The notes: generated by a model from the sequence alone, not told the origin. Shown: positions 11,680 to 24,625, counted from the stretch's first letter. The stretch is DNA of 64,000 nt from Liquidambar formosana (GCA_039720395.1 CM077833.1:32275478-32339477); one strand, 5' to 3'. Made by a program: numbers and translations.

Positions 11680-14600
11680 ATGGCATCAATTTGGACTCTG
11701 CAATTTCATTCGGTTTCTTTTCAGGTAAAACGTCCCAAATTCTTTCTGCACACACCCCCCACACCCACACCCACACCCACACATACATAAATGTTTTATG
11801 TATATGCGTATTTCTCTCATTGTGTTGCTTCTGTTGGCTGAAAATTGTGGGTATATATGTAGCCTTCAATCCGCTCTTTGAAGCATCAGATATCTTCGAA
11901 CGTATTGGAACTTAGAACCGATTTTGGGTTGAATTATGGTCACTTGAAATGTAACCGAAAAAGATGGTGTCAAGGTTTTGTGTTGAGAGCGATTAGCAGT
12001 TCCGTGAGTCCTGATGATGGCAAGTGTGCCCAAGAAGAGGTTGTTGTCAAGACAGCAATAGATGCCGTGGATTCGAAAAGCCCAGTTGGCAAATTCCAAG
12101 AGTCGATTAGCTCTCTCCCTCCTGTTATTTTCGTGGTAAAATTCTGATACATTTTCCCGTGAGTAATACGTATGGATATGGTCATATGGAATATCAAATT
12201 TATAGGTGGAAATTTAAAATTCAGGTTTTTTATTTTTTATTTTTATTTTTTAACAACAGAAATTTAAAATTCAGTTTGCACATGCATTATTGTAATAGTG
12301 TTGGTCTAAGAAGCATGGACATAGATATGTTACCGTTATGACATGACACGGACACGCAGCAGATCTTCAACATATAGGATACAACATGGCATATAAAATA
12401 TGTATTTCTTTACATATAATTATATTATATCATGTAACATTACATATATCATTCAAAATGCAATCCTTTATATCATTTTTGGAAACCCTAATTGAGTTGT
12501 TCATAGAAAAGATAGGACACAAATGAAAACGGAGAGTATGAAGAAGAGGAAGTAGGCAAAGAGAGAGGTGTTGTGTCGGAAGCATGTTGTGTCCGACTCG
12601 TGTCCAACACTGCCATGGCACCTCTAGGGAAGTGGTCCATGTTTCCTAGATGTTGATTGATATGTTGGATGGGATTTCCTTTTGTTCTATAAGTAGCAGA
12701 ATTGGTTTACCTTCTTCATGAAATTTTTGGTTGTAGTAAAATATTAGTAGTTTATACTCACATTCATCTTTTATTATTATCGTTATTATTATTTTTGAAT
12801 GTCTCAGACTGAAAAGACATGCTGGAAGTCACTTTGCAATTGGGTTATGTATTGCAATGGCATTTCTGGTTATCTCTGTTAGAGTATACATGGCAAGTAA
12901 GTCAAGGTATAGCCGTCCTGGCTCTGTAGCTGATCTTGTCAGACGTGGGCAGTTGAGATCTGATAGAAGAGGCATGTATGATTCCAATCTTTAAAACCCC
13001 TCCTTCTATCTCTACACGCACCTTTGCATTTGTCGTGTTTACTAAGATTTATTAATTTTGATTTCACTCACCTTTAACCTAAGGAAGGACCATGTCATAT
13101 GACTCTCCTTATTGGGAACTTTGTTTTATCTGCTGATGAACAACTGTGACTTATAAGTTTTTTTAACATATCAAGCTTTTAGTTATGAAGTGCTCTTTGC
13201 AAGATTATGTGTCATATTCCTTGTGAATATATATATTTTATTATTTTGTGCCAGTTCAAGGCCTCTCAAGTATGAAGACCCTTTTAATAACCCGTTGGTG
13301 AAGGTTAGTAAGAGCAATTCTACCATAGAGATGTGTGGAAAGGTTTACCGCTTAGCACCAGTCACTCTTACAGAAGAGCAACAAGCTATCCATCAAAAAA
13401 GGAGGTCACGAGCATATCAATGGAAGAGACCAACAATATTTCTCAAGGAAGGGGATTCTATACCGCCTGATGTGGACCCTGATACAATTAGGTGGATTCC
13501 CGCAAATCATCCTTTTGCAACCACTGCTATTGACATAGATGAGGACTTGGCACAAAGTAATGTTTATCAAAAGCGTGGTGTTCCATACCGTATTCAAGCA
13601 GAGCACAAGGCATTACAAAAAAAGTTGGAAGCATTACAGAGTGTAAGCACTTCTAACATCTTCTGGATTACTACGGAACAGGCAAAAACTCTCTCTATGC
13701 TTTATATCATTATAACATTCTTTGCCTGTGTCGGTGTGGAGGATTTTGCTTTAGAGGTTGTAAATCCAACAGTAACTCATTCTCATGTCACATTAAAGAT
13801 CAAAATTTGGAATTGTTTGGAGTTAGTTTCTTTACTCTCTTTTTTTTTTCCCCCTTTTTTTCTTTCTTTTGAATTTTGTTCAAATTAATTAAGATATGAA
13901 CCATGGTGAAAATTGTTATCTTTTGCTACTAAATCATGTCTTTAAGTAATGATAATTGGAATTTGCACAGGAAATGCATGTTTGAAGATATACAGTCAAT
14001 TACTATCACAGTCTTATGAAATAATAAGCCAAATTTTAAAAGAAGCTGTAGCTCCCACAAAAAATTCTAAATAAAAATCCAGGGTCTTATGAACGAGGTT
14101 GGTGTTTACATTAGCCAAGTTAATCCTACCTTCTTTGTATTTGCCTTTTGACAACTATGGCATGTGCAGTACTCCTACTAACAAAATTACATTATCATTT
14201 TTCCTGCAATTATCTCAACCCAGCTTAGGCTCAGCTTTATCATCTGAAAAAAATTAATAAGTTTGTAGGTAGATAAGGGAAACATGTGTGTGCAATTTTA
14301 ACACTATTTCATGACCTCAATGCACTTGCTGAAGTAGCGGAAAAACTTAAGTTAGTTCTGTAGAATTAAAGTTGATAGTATATATGTTTTTATCTATTTA
14401 TTTTAATTATTTTTGTTCTTTCATGTTTAATGGTTGTTTTTCTTGAGGTTCAATGCTTAGTAATTTTTTTATCGATGAGTTTGCACATAAATTTTTGGGG
14501 ATTAAAATGATGATGTATGTGGTTTGGTTACCAATGCAAAGACCCAATTTTACAGAGCCTCTTTGACCATTTTTTTCAGTATTTTTCTTTGTGACTGTTT

Positions 14601-14821
14601 AATTTGTGTGTTTGCAGGAGCAAAAGCTTAATGAATTGGTGATTGATCCGAGCAATGCTAAAGATTTTGAGAGACCATTCAAGTCAAATTCAAGGTTATA
14701 CAAACCAGTAGAACAGAGCACCTCTAATAATCAAGTGGATAACTCAAAGCCTCCCAAATCTGATCATGCTCCCAATTCCTTTGGAAGCAATTTATCCTCT
14801 GAGGAAATGCAAAAACCATAA
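11680..14821 (+). CDS. MCD1: MULTIPLE CHLOROPLAST DIVISION SITE 1 (MCD1)-like, five exons, one phase conflict
   Basis: MCD1 is a plant-specific, single-span inner envelope protein that helps position the FtsZ ring at the plastid division site. Exons read: 11680-11724, 11863-12135, 12808-12975, 13255-13642, 14618-14821, about 359 residues against about 350 in Arabidopsis. The N-terminus (MASIWTLQFHSV) looks like a transit peptide. Exon 3 encodes the membrane segment FAIGLCIAMAFLVISVRVYM followed by GSVADLVRRGQLRSDRRG. Exon 4 gives SRPLKYEDPFNNPLVKV, and exon 5 ELVIDPSNAKDFERPF. Exons 3-4-5 join in phase. Exon 2 ends in phase 0 while exon 3 needs two bases from upstream, so a small exon is missed or there is an indel. 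The identification rests on remembered family sequence and on position between ATL80 and TMT1, as in Arabidopsis At1g20830. Confidence 0.75.
11754..11784 (+). repeat. CACACC minisatellite in MCD1 intron 1
   Basis: C-rich CACACCC/ACACCC units repeated about five times, just after the first MCD1 exon. Confidence 0.75.
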
Positions 14822-15281
14822 GCTGCATCTGGCTTCCGGCAATACTCTCATCTTGTAAAATTGTAAAATTTAATTTCTTCGCAGCAGAACACTAGATTTT
14901 TTAAAATTTTGCATTTTAATGCAGCCTATGCCAGTTATCTAGTTGTAAAAGCAAAGGCTGGACTGTAAATAGAATGGAAGTGTTCCATGTGTTAAATTTG
15001 TTTCTTTTTGCAGATTGAAATGTATTTTTGTAGAGCGCTTTACTGGCCAAACCATATACACCCCGATAGTCATAGCCTCTATTCCAAACTTCAAATTTAT
15101 AGTAATTTTGTCACTATGAATGCCATATATCAACATGGCAGTGCTGTATTTTATTTGTTTCAGAGTGCTTAATTTATTTTAACCCATTGCTGATTTGATT
15201 CCCTTGAGGTGTACCGAAATGAGGAATGGAGTTTGTTTCATGGACATGGGTGGAGTTGGGCATTTGAGCATGCTGCTGCAC

Positions 15282-15602
15282 TTGCCTGTCAAATAAAGCT
15301 CCTCGACATTTCAAGGATTCTAGGAATTATTATGATCATAGATTCCAGAAAGACGTCAAAAAATCTAGTGAGATGATGATCTCAGCAGGCTTGAACTTGC
15401 AAGATGGACATCACAAATCAATTAATAGTCAGCTGTATAAAAAAGGAAGAAGAGTATCGGATATGATTCTGGAATTCAAGTAGCAAATTTTTTTGGGTCG
15501 GCCGAGAAGGAGCCAATGAGGGGGTTGAGAAGGGAAGAGGAGCTCTCCCCAACGAATCTCAATCCAAATTGGAGGTCCCAACAGAATTATGTTGGCTGGT
15601 AT
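15282..15602 (+). repeat. dispersed repeat, copy A
   Basis: About 320 bases beginning TTGCCTGTCAAATAAAGCTC and ending TATGTTGGCTGGTAT. They align along their full length with 19892-20225 on the same strand, at roughly 75-80% by eye. Shared blocks include ATTTCAAGGATTCTAGGAAT, GAGATGATGAT..TCAGCAGG, ATTAATAGTCAG and CTCTCCCCAA.GAATC.CAA. No coding capacity and no inverted ends are visible. The element class is unknown. Confidence 0.7.
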
Positions 15603-15728
15603 GCGTACTAAATCTATCGCGTATCCTATGGCATATATAAGGATCACTGTGGTAAGCCAAATGGACCCAATGTGCACCGGGATTCCTTCGACACCTCTGA
15701 GCTGTGTTTCTCTCTAATCCTGCAATTT

Positions 15729-15905
15729 TTATTCTTCATCGACGCCGCAGCGCTTGTTGAACTTAGGAGCCTTGACACGCTTCTTGCAGTACTCGATGAC
15801 TCTGGACCAGATCTCGCCGGTAACGTTGGGCAAGCTTATGCCGTCTTGGGAACCCGAGTCCTCGATCATGGCAGTTGTGGGATGCTCTCTGCCGTCATGG
15901 TTTTT
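15729..15905 (-). pseudogene. SKP1-like gene remnant
   Basis: On the minus strand the frame carries [20 protein letters not shown], then [13 protein letters not shown] and a stop. This resembles the middle of SKP1/ASK proteins (MIEDD...G.PLPNV...ILAKVIEYCKKHVEAP), the adaptor of SCF ubiquitin ligases. The N-terminal start and the C-terminal F-box-binding half are both missing and substitutions are many. It is a truncated remnant, probably of a retroposed copy. Confidence 0.7.
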
Positions 15906-15925
15906 GTTTGTTTCTCGTTTCATTA

Positions 15926-15928
<3 letters not shown>

Positions 15929-15966
<38 letters not shown>
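15929..15966 (+). repeat. (GA)n microsatellite
   Basis: An uninterrupted run of about 18 GA dinucleotides immediately beside the SKP1 remnant. Confidence 0.9.
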
Positions 15967-15968
<2 letters not shown>

Positions 15969-16410
15969 GTTACCCGTTGACGGTACAGGGTGAAGACCGG
16001 CCGATCGTCGAGGGCTGAGGACGGCGTGCGAGAACCCTAATCGCCGGAGGATAGCCCATCAGATTTAGTTCCCAAAGTTTAGTTCCTTCGTTTTATCATA
16101 TGGAAAGCGTTTCTAAAAACAACGCTTTCGATAGTGCAGCCCTACTAACGCTTTCAATGTTTTTTTCAAACATCCTATGATTAAAAGCGTTATTAATAAT
16201 AGCTCTTTCAATGAAAAAAAAGCTCTTGTAAACACGCTTTATATTACATTGAAAGCATTGTTTTTAGACAGACAGGTTTTCATACCTTTTTTTTTTATTA
16301 TTATTATTAGTTTTTTTTTTAATATATAGCTCAAGTGAAAACGTGTTCAAACGTTTGACCATTGCAAAACCTACACGGTATATCTCTTTCTTCCTGTGCT
16401 CTGTTTGTTA

Positions 16411-16690
16411 CCATGGTTTGCAAGAGACCTTACGATGAACCTTCCTCTTCCTCCCGACATCAATGGAGCTGTTACCCCGTTTTTCTGAGTTTCAGGGGCC
16501 AAGACATCCGCAAAATATTTGCTGGACCATCTCTACTCCGCTTTGATAGATGCCGGATTTAATGCATGTAGGGATGACAACCAACTACCAACTCCGACGA
16601 GAAGATATTTCAACCGCGGCACCAAGCTACTCAGAGCCATCCAGGAGTCGGGGATTTCGTTCATCATTTTCTCAGTAATAAAAAAAAAAA
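16411..16690 (+). pseudogene. TIR-domain resistance-gene fragment, frameshifted
   Basis: The first frame (start codon at 16411) carries SSSSRHQWSCYPVFLSFRGQ DIRK, the usual N-terminus of a TIR-NBS-LRR protein (YDVFLSFRGEDTR). Near 16515-16520 the homology moves to another frame, which continues LYSALIDAGFNACRDDNQLP and LLRAIQESGISFIIFS, the next TIR motifs. The frame then ends in a run of about 20 A at 16680-16700. NBS and LRR regions are absent. It is a dead 5' fragment of an immune-receptor gene. Confidence 0.8.
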
Positions 16691-17080
16691 AAAAAAAAAA
16701 ACCCTAAAGTGGAGCACTGCCACAAATTTTTCCCGACTAGTTATTTTGCGAAAAATTAACTTTAAAAAATATATATATTTTTTAAAAATCCCATTATCAA
16801 TTATCAGTACTCGATAAAATAAAAAATAAAAAAGGAAAAAGAGGTAAGCTTGTACGATGTTCTTGACTAGTACCCAAAAAATAAAAATAAAAAAGACTGG
16901 CAAAAAATTACGACTTTATCATATTATTACTGGAAAAGGATATTAAATTTAATCGTGTAACCTGTTTGAAATAGAAAAATATTCTCAATGCAAAAACAAT
17001 GCACAAAAATCTCCAAAATCAGGGAGCTGGGATGGAAACTCTAGCAGCCTTAAGAACTGACAAATGTTCAAATCTCAGAA

Positions 17081-20000
17081 TCACTCATTCTTGGCAGCAG
17101 TAGTAGCCTTTGCACCAACAGCAAAGAACTCGGTAATAACTTCAAGGGGCATGCCTTTCGTTTCAGGGACCTTCAAGAAGACAAAGACCCAAGAGATGAC
17201 ACATACAGCAGCATAAATTGCAAAGATACCGGATAGGCCAATTGAAGTGAGCAGTTCGGGCAGTGTGTAGGTGACAACGATGTCCCCGATCCAGTAAACT
17301 AGTGCACAGATGGCAATGCATAGCCCACGCACCCGTGTGGGAAAAATCTCCGAGCAGAGGATATTTGGGATGGGCCCATAACCCATAACGAAGCAGCAGA
17401 AGTATACCACAACACAAGTCGTTGAGATTACTGCCTGGGCCATAGTGCTGATGTCTACACTTCTGCCGATAATACAAATGACGAGTGCTGCTATCAACAC
17501 AGGAATTGTAGTGAGCAGCAGCTGCCTGCAATAAGGGTTTGCAATTGTTAAAGTAAAATGTAACTAAAAACGTTAAGGAGTAATAGGAAAATTATATTTC
17601 CAAGCAAACTAAACAAAATTATCAAACACATGCAAGGTTGTCTGATGCAGCTAAAAAGGCATAATAAAGGATTGCTTTTGTTTATAGCGAGCAATAAACA
17701 ACAGGAGTCCTTGAATGTGATTGGTCAAAGCTGAATAACTAAAATTGTAAAGAAAAAAGGGAAATGGAAATTACCTTCTGCCAGTAATATCCATAAGCCT
17801 CATGGCAATGCCTATACAAGGAAGCATCAGCAATGTTGTTACCGCACTAATTAGGAATGATGCAGAAGTTGTACCAAGGCCCAAGTCCGCAAGAAGAACC
17901 TCAACACCTGCCTCCTCAAGAATTTGAGGAGTGTAGTAGAGAACCCCGTTTATTCCAGAAAACTGCAAATACATTGAAAAAAACACGTAAGGTGCAATGA
18001 TAAGGAAAAAACACAAACAGGCCTTGAATGCCTAAGTTTACACAAGATGTTAGATATGAGATCCAATTTGAAAATTAAATCCAAAATGATAGCGCAAAGG
18101 ACACCCTCTGTGTGTCGTACACATTACATCCTCCTGCCATATTATGGACTATGTAAAAGGAAACAAACATTACCATAAGTCTTTAAACTGTGCTAAACTT
18201 TTAAATTTATTAATTAGCTACCTGAATGAATAAGGTAAAGTCCAATCACATCATTGGTTAAATGAGATCGTAGTGTGAATGGCAGGGGATTTGGAATAGG
18301 TTGATTCAACCCTCAAATCAAAACCCATTCAAATATTAGCTAAACAAAGTTAGTCCACTTCATGACAAGACAAAAGAGGGGACTCAAAGGGGGAGGGAAA
18401 ATAGAGAAATCCAAACTAATCCACATGCATATAAAGCAATATGACATCTGTATTACCTTTTACTTTTTGACGCGCAACATGAGAAAAAGTGGAGGACTAA
18501 AAGTCAATGAATTGAAACCATTTCTAACCTGTTGAAGTAATTGGATTCCAATCCCGACAATCAATGCACGCTTGATTCCCGGTTCAAGAAGAGCAGCCCA
18601 TATTGGCCCTTTTGAAGCAGTTTCAGATGGGTGAACCATTGCCGGCCCAACTGGATGCTGATCCATAAGCTCCTTTGAATAAAGAGCAGGCTGGCTTACC
18701 AGAGCAGCAGCCTGGATAAATTCACCTTCTGCAGGACCCTCGCCACCAGGAAGGGAAACAAGAGACCCCCGCCGGGATCCAGGGACTCCCTCCTGGTGCA
18801 AATAAATCCTCTTAAAACCTCCTTCCTTCTTTCCATCTTCGCCTTCTTTCTCAGACCATTTCCATGCCAACTGCCAGCCGCCGCCGATGCCCAGACTACT
18901 GGCTGGCTCTCCAACATTTCCTTGCGTGAGACTGCTATTGCGTCTCATGCTTAGTATGCTTCCATGGGAAGGAGGTGGGGGCATGTCCTTTTCCATGCTT
19001 GTTGTCTGACGTGAGATCAATGGACTATGCAAATTATCATCAGAGTCTCCCTCGCCAGCCTCTGATGTGTAGCCCTCACCTTCCTTCTGGCTCTCTTCAT
19101 CCCACTGTTCATATTTAACGTGGGGCTCTGCTGTACTGAACATGCTGCCAAAATTTGGAAAAAGCATGCTTCGCATACTTCCAGTCTCAGGGAGATTTTC
19201 ATGGACACTGCCAAAGAGAGTAACAAGAGGGTCCATAAGAGGCACACTCTGGTTCACCATGCTTCCATGGCGGGACACGAGGCCAAGAGCACTCTGTCCA
19301 GTGACAGGTTTGGCAACCCAAGAGAGGCCTTCTTCAGGGCCATATAACTTGATTTGGTCTTTCCCAGTAATAGGCTCCTGATCGTCAGTAAGTTCATTGC
19401 CTAGGCCTATTATGTATTCCTCTATAGATGTTTCACCACCAACTCCAAGACCTTCAACTAGCAAAGCCATCTCACCTGTGGATCGAACAAGTAGCAGCAT
19501 AATTCCCCATAATAATATGGTCAGATTTCTTCGCAATGGGAAAAAAAACACAGTAAAAAAGTCTGGGAGAAATATTTTTTTTTTTTTTTTAAAAAAAAAA
19601 AATCCCATCTGCACTCCTCAGGAAAGGATAATATTAACATTGAATGCATTAATAAACCATGAATAACATGGAATAGTTTGAACAATTGTCACATAGCAAA
19701 TTTGGTTATTTCATTAGTTCTAGAGTGATAGTTTCTGCATTTTCTGTATTCTAATGCAACAATCAAAAGACCACATAACTAACAATTAAAATCAAGTCAA
19801 TTAAGAAAATATTTAAATGCAAAAAAAAAAAAAAAAAAAAAAGAGAGAAGAAGAAGAAGAAGAAAAACTAAGCAAAGGTATTTGCTTATTGTTGCCTCCT
19901 ACCTAATAAAGTTCCTCAATATTTCAAGGATTCTAGGAATCGTGATTATAAATTTCAGTAAGACCTCATAAAATGTACTGAGATGATGATGACCTCAGCA

Positions 20001-23000
20001 GGTTGAACAACGATATCATTAATTAATAGTCAGAAATATAGAAAGGAACGAGAATATCAGATATCTTTCTGGAATTTGAGGAACTTTTTTTAGGGTTGAC
20101 CTGAGACAGTCCAGAGGTGAGGACGAGAGAATAATGAGGGGGTGAGGGGAGGGGAGGGAACACGAATTCTCCCCAATGAATCCCAACCAAAATCCAAGAT
20201 CCGACAGAATCATGTTGGCTGGTATAGACGAGAAACATCGGTAAAACCTTGCTAGGAAGCTTAGCTAAACATAGGCTAGAAGCATAAGATTAATAGGTCA
20301 ACCACTTGGGCAGATGTTCTTATTTACAGGCACACTAAATGTAGTCAAGCACAACATTTATAATGAATCTATAATCCTACTGTCAAATATATAAAGATCT
20401 TGGATAGATAAGTCGAACATTATGAGAAAAATATAGTATGATTGGAAAGGAAATACTGGAGCCATTCTCAGGAAAAAGATAATCACTCAACAAACCTTCA
20501 TACAGTTTTTAAAACACTAGCATATTTTTCTATAATTGCTTTCTTATGCTATTAAATCTACATGAAATACAGATCACTATGGCATGCCAGGTGGCAATGG
20601 GTTCAGGAAGTATTACCCAAACCATTGTGAGATGAATGTAGGCTCATTCAGATTGTCGGTTTAAATATGATTATGGTATCTGAGCCATGCTGAACGACAT
20701 AGACAAGGGGGACAAAGATACGACCGGATATATATGCCAAAACAACAAATTCTTACAACTTGAATACGGGAACATGAGGAGACTTGCCCAAAATCTAACA
20801 TGTAATAGATATGTGGGTACATCCAGAATGTCTTAGCACATGTACAAGAATGTCCAATGATTGTTGTGTCAGACACAAACATGGATTCCCCATTAGAAGT
20901 ATGCTAGGAGTTCTAGTTTTCTGTTCAGTATGAAACAGGAAAGTTTTTCAATTGGTTTTGTTGTTCATTCAAATTAATGTTGACATAATTTGAAAAGTGT
21001 GATGTAACTATAAGAAGTAGCATAATTGCTTGCATAATTGTATTAAGAGTTTAATAATAATCTATTTAAAACAAACATGTTGCATCACTACGTTAGGAAA
21101 TTGACAAATCTAACAACAATTAGATAAAAAGTTTCCATTATTCCTCATAACGTAGATGATTATTATACCAATTTCATCTAGAACACATATTATCGCAGGA
21201 CACATATTTTTTGAAGAACTCTGTGAGGCTAACTCCTCAATGTGAATTAAAGTCGTGGAAAACATAACAAAGTGCATAATTAGAGGCTACTTGCTGCCCA
21301 AAGTGAAAGGTAGTCATAACATGTTGACAACTTGAGATTTGCCTAATTCCTAAGAGTGTGCTCCATTTATTATGTAAATATAAAGATTCTAGACACAAAG
21401 ACATGTGCTTCATAAATATTTTGAGAGAAAAAAGGAACATTCTGGATCAATTTCACTGTAAGTACTGACTCATAGAAAATTTGAGGGAATTCACAGCTAC
21501 TAGACCAGTGTAATTTTTTTTTTTTTTTTTTTTTTCCCTTTTTCTTTGTCCCTATCTAATTATCTGTTCAAAATCTAAATACATGACGTAAATTGATGAA
21601 TGCATATCATTTTTCACAACGTCTTTAGAAAGCAAGTACTTACAAAAGTATTGTTTGGCCATAAAATTTTTGTTTTATAATTTTTGTGATTGGAGAATGG
21701 AGATGCATGAAATTTGTGACTTTACTCATTATCAAATTCAGTGTTTAATATATTCAACAAATTGTGAAAGTTCCACTGCATATATCACCTAACAAGAGAA
21801 CAAGAATGCTTTGCCTCTTGCTCCCTCCTTCCTAAAACAATGAGTATAAGAGACGAATATGCACATGGAATGGTATAATCTGGAAAGCAACACAGTGTGG
21901 ATAAGCTGCATTTAAGTTACTTGGTTAAAACATAGTAGTTATTAGAACTCTCTTCCATGTATGATTTTGAAGAACCAATATGATGCCACCTTGAAGAGCC
22001 ACACATTCTGCCACAAAAACAGAACATTTTCCTGACTTTGCAGAGGCTGCAACACTAGTGACCCCTGTTCCATTTTCAAACAACACAACTAGCAGAAGCT
22101 TGATTGGAGTCCTGTTGAAGGAAGTGATCTCCTAATGTACTCAAAGGTAGTAATCAACTTTCTTGTCCCCACCACACCGGGAGAAGAGAGGGGGGGGGGG
22201 GGGGGGGGGGGGGGCAGGGGCAGAGGACAGGTCCTACAGAGCCTCCTTCAGTATATTAATTAAGACTTCATCTAGCTTGAAGCAACTCAAATTTCCCACA
22301 TCTACTGTGAAGCCAATAGAGTAGGGGATAAGCTTGGCTGAAATTGGCCACTCTGGATCATGTTACACGTACAACTTTAAGCTTAAAGTGATTATTTGTC
22401 TTTTAATTTTCTGACTTTCTATATAAACTATACCCAGATTCAACATTGAATACGATTGAACAAGTACGAATCTGTCAGACACATCAACAAAAATCAAATA
22501 TAAAAATCAAGATGTAGATGTTTCAATCCCTACTAGGGAAAACATATTCACTAATTTTTCACCTTTATTGCTGCTCAATAAACGCAATATGTACATGTGT
22601 TAATGATTACACTATCAAAAATATGATTGATTCTGGAAATATCAATATCTGTTTATTTATTAAATTATATGCACCATAGTTACTATTCAATTGGATTTAG
22701 AATGATGGATCATTTTTCCTTTGATCAAGTAATAAAAAATGATGGACCATGCCAAATTGCAAAACATTCAGATGCAAAATTATTCAGCCAATTTTCCAAA
22801 ATGAAAATTCAGTATGTTTAATATTCTCTTACTTCCACAAAAATAAAATAAAATCTATGGGAAATATAGTTTGGCCGATAATTTGGAATGAGAGAAATAG
22901 AAATATGTGGAAAATAAATTAGAGATTTTAAAATTTCACTCTCACAAACATCAACTACAGACTTTGTAATTTGAGAATCTAAATTTATAACAAAAATTAA

Positions 23001-24625
23001 AATTAAGCCCACAATTCAATAATTAGTAACCATTATAACAACAGGTATTACCACACCATGCCAGCAGCAATATAATCACAATGAAGAGTAAACTATTGTA
23101 GGGATAAGAACTATAAGAAATTCCCTAAGGTATAAACTATACATATACTACTGTTATAAGTATGCTTTATTATAATGTTTTCAGCATCAATTAAAGTATC
23201 TTTTTGATAGAGTCCATAAAATTATGTTTTAATAGTCTATTAAATTTTAATATAACCCATGTGACCAGTACAGCAATATAGCTATAACTGTCATAGTTTA
23301 AATGCAAATTATCATATACCTGTGCGTAGCCTTTAAATTTAAACCTTTTTTCCTTGTTATTAATTGCATGAGACATCCTCAATCTATTGAACGGTTTGGA
23401 TCGTTACATAGAAACGATACATATAAATGAACTGCCCCATCAACTTTGATGGGGCTGTGCCCTATCATAGTTTCTGTCATTGAAAATAACATTTTGACCT
23501 ACAAAAATTAAAGCTAGATTTGTAACTAAAATAGGGTGAACAAGAGAACTCCAGACATCTTTGCCCTGGGATTGTACAGGTATTATGCATTTTTTCCTTA
23601 AAAAATTCCTATATGCATGTTTATCAGAGATAATCTCGCACACCATTCAATCTTAGGGAAAGCTCCTCGGTAGATACATGGAACCAAGCAAGGGGAGCAG
23701 GATTTAGGTTGAACATAAAACTATCTACAACGAAAAAGCAATAAGGAATGACCTGAAACATCTTCCCTGCCACGTAATTGCTGCAGAACCTTTTTTGCCT
23801 CAAGCATTTTTCCCTTACTCACAAGCCAACGCGGAGATTCAGGCAAGTAAAAAACTGTTAATGCGAAATAAAAAAGAGATGGAATGGAAAGAACCCCAAG
23901 CATCAACCTCCAGTTTGGTGAGTCCATTAGTGACATACCAAAAACCATGCAATATGACAAAAACAATCCACCAGAACCACTGAATTGTGGAAGAGTATTT
24001 AACCGTCCCCTTATATCAGCTGGGGCAGTCTCGGATATATAAACCGGGACAAGGGTAACAGCCAGACCAACACCAAATCCATCTAATAGCCTTGCTAAAA
24101 GTAGGACATAGACGTTGGGTGACCACAACATTACCAACCCACTAATAAAATAGAGAACTGATGAGACAATTAGCATTGGGCGACGACCAAGCCAATCTGA
24201 TATGGCTCCCGAGCATGTTGTAATAGCTGTGGCTCCAATGAGTGACATAGCCACCACAAGCCCTTCCACAGTAGTTGCCAAATCGAGATCCTCCTTTATG
24301 TAAACAATAGCCCCTAAAAGGGGGGAAAAAGGAGTAAATCAAAAGTGTTTCATTCAAAACAAATTCAAGTAAACATAAAAAGTGAACCCAACATTTTGAT
24401 TCCCTAGGCACACAACTAGCAGATCATGAATTGAGTAAAACAAATTTCCAGCCTATGCATTCTGACTTTGAGGCTTCAAAATCTAGGTCGAGCATTTCTC
24501 GCTTCAGATTGAAAAGAAAATTAAAGGACTAGGTATTTATTAAAACCTGCGATTGTTGCATTATCCCATCCCTGCAAAAGGTTACCAATCGAAGCAGCAA
24601 TAGCCACAAACGCAGCACCCCTCAT
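17081..24625 (-). CDS. TMT1: tonoplast monosaccharide transporter / monosaccharide-sensing protein (TMT1/MSSP), five coding exons
   Basis: TMT/MSSP proteins load glucose and fructose into the vacuole by proton antiport. Coding exons on the minus strand: 24547-24625, 23753-24313, 18529-19475, 17775-17962, 17081-17525, giving 739 residues, in phase throughout (Arabidopsis paralogues about 730). The N-terminal half starts MRGAAFVAIAASIGNLLQGW and has sugar-transporter motifs SDWLGRRP and LPESPRWLVSKGK. A long hydrophilic, serine- and glutamate-rich loop in exon 3 separates the two six-helix halves, the defining MSSP feature. The second half has FSGINGVLYYTPQIL, DITGRR and VPETKGMPLEVITEFF. A leader intron is likely (donor about 24988, acceptor about 24670). 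Intron 2 (19476-23752) is 4.3 kb and contains repeat copy B. The neighbours repeat those of Arabidopsis At1g20840. Confidence 0.95.
19892..20225 (+). repeat. dispersed repeat, copy B, inside TMT1 intron 2
   Basis: About 334 bases aligning with 15282-15602 on the same strand, from GTTGCCTCCTACCTAATAAA to CATGTTGGCTGGTAT. It differs by many substitutions and short indels, so the two are old copies. A poly-A run followed by GAA repeats lies just upstream (19820-19865). The element is unclassified. Confidence 0.7.
22190..22214 (+). repeat. uninterrupted run of 25 G in TMT1 intron 2
   Basis: Twenty-five consecutive G on the plus strand, poly-C in the TMT1 transcript. Such runs can form G-quadruplexes and are often miscounted by sequencing, so the length is uncertain. 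Confidence 0.85.

Larger units (their letters stand above)
14822..17080. other. intergenic debris region MCD1-TMT1
   Basis: Holds the MCD1 3' UTR, dispersed repeat copy A, the SKP1 remnant, a GA microsatellite, a stretch with repeated AACGCTTTC/AAAGCGTT words at 16090-16260 (imperfect inverted repeats), and the TIR fragment. No intact gene is seen. The density of broken gene pieces marks it as an insertion-tolerant spacer. Confidence 0.5.

Noticed and set aside
13190..13888. 232-codon frame starting at 13190
   Set aside because: Its first 22 codons and last 80 codons are intron; only 13255-13642 matches MCD1.
18460..19614. 384-codon minus-strand frame as an independent gene
   Set aside because: It is exon 3 of TMT1 extended into both introns.
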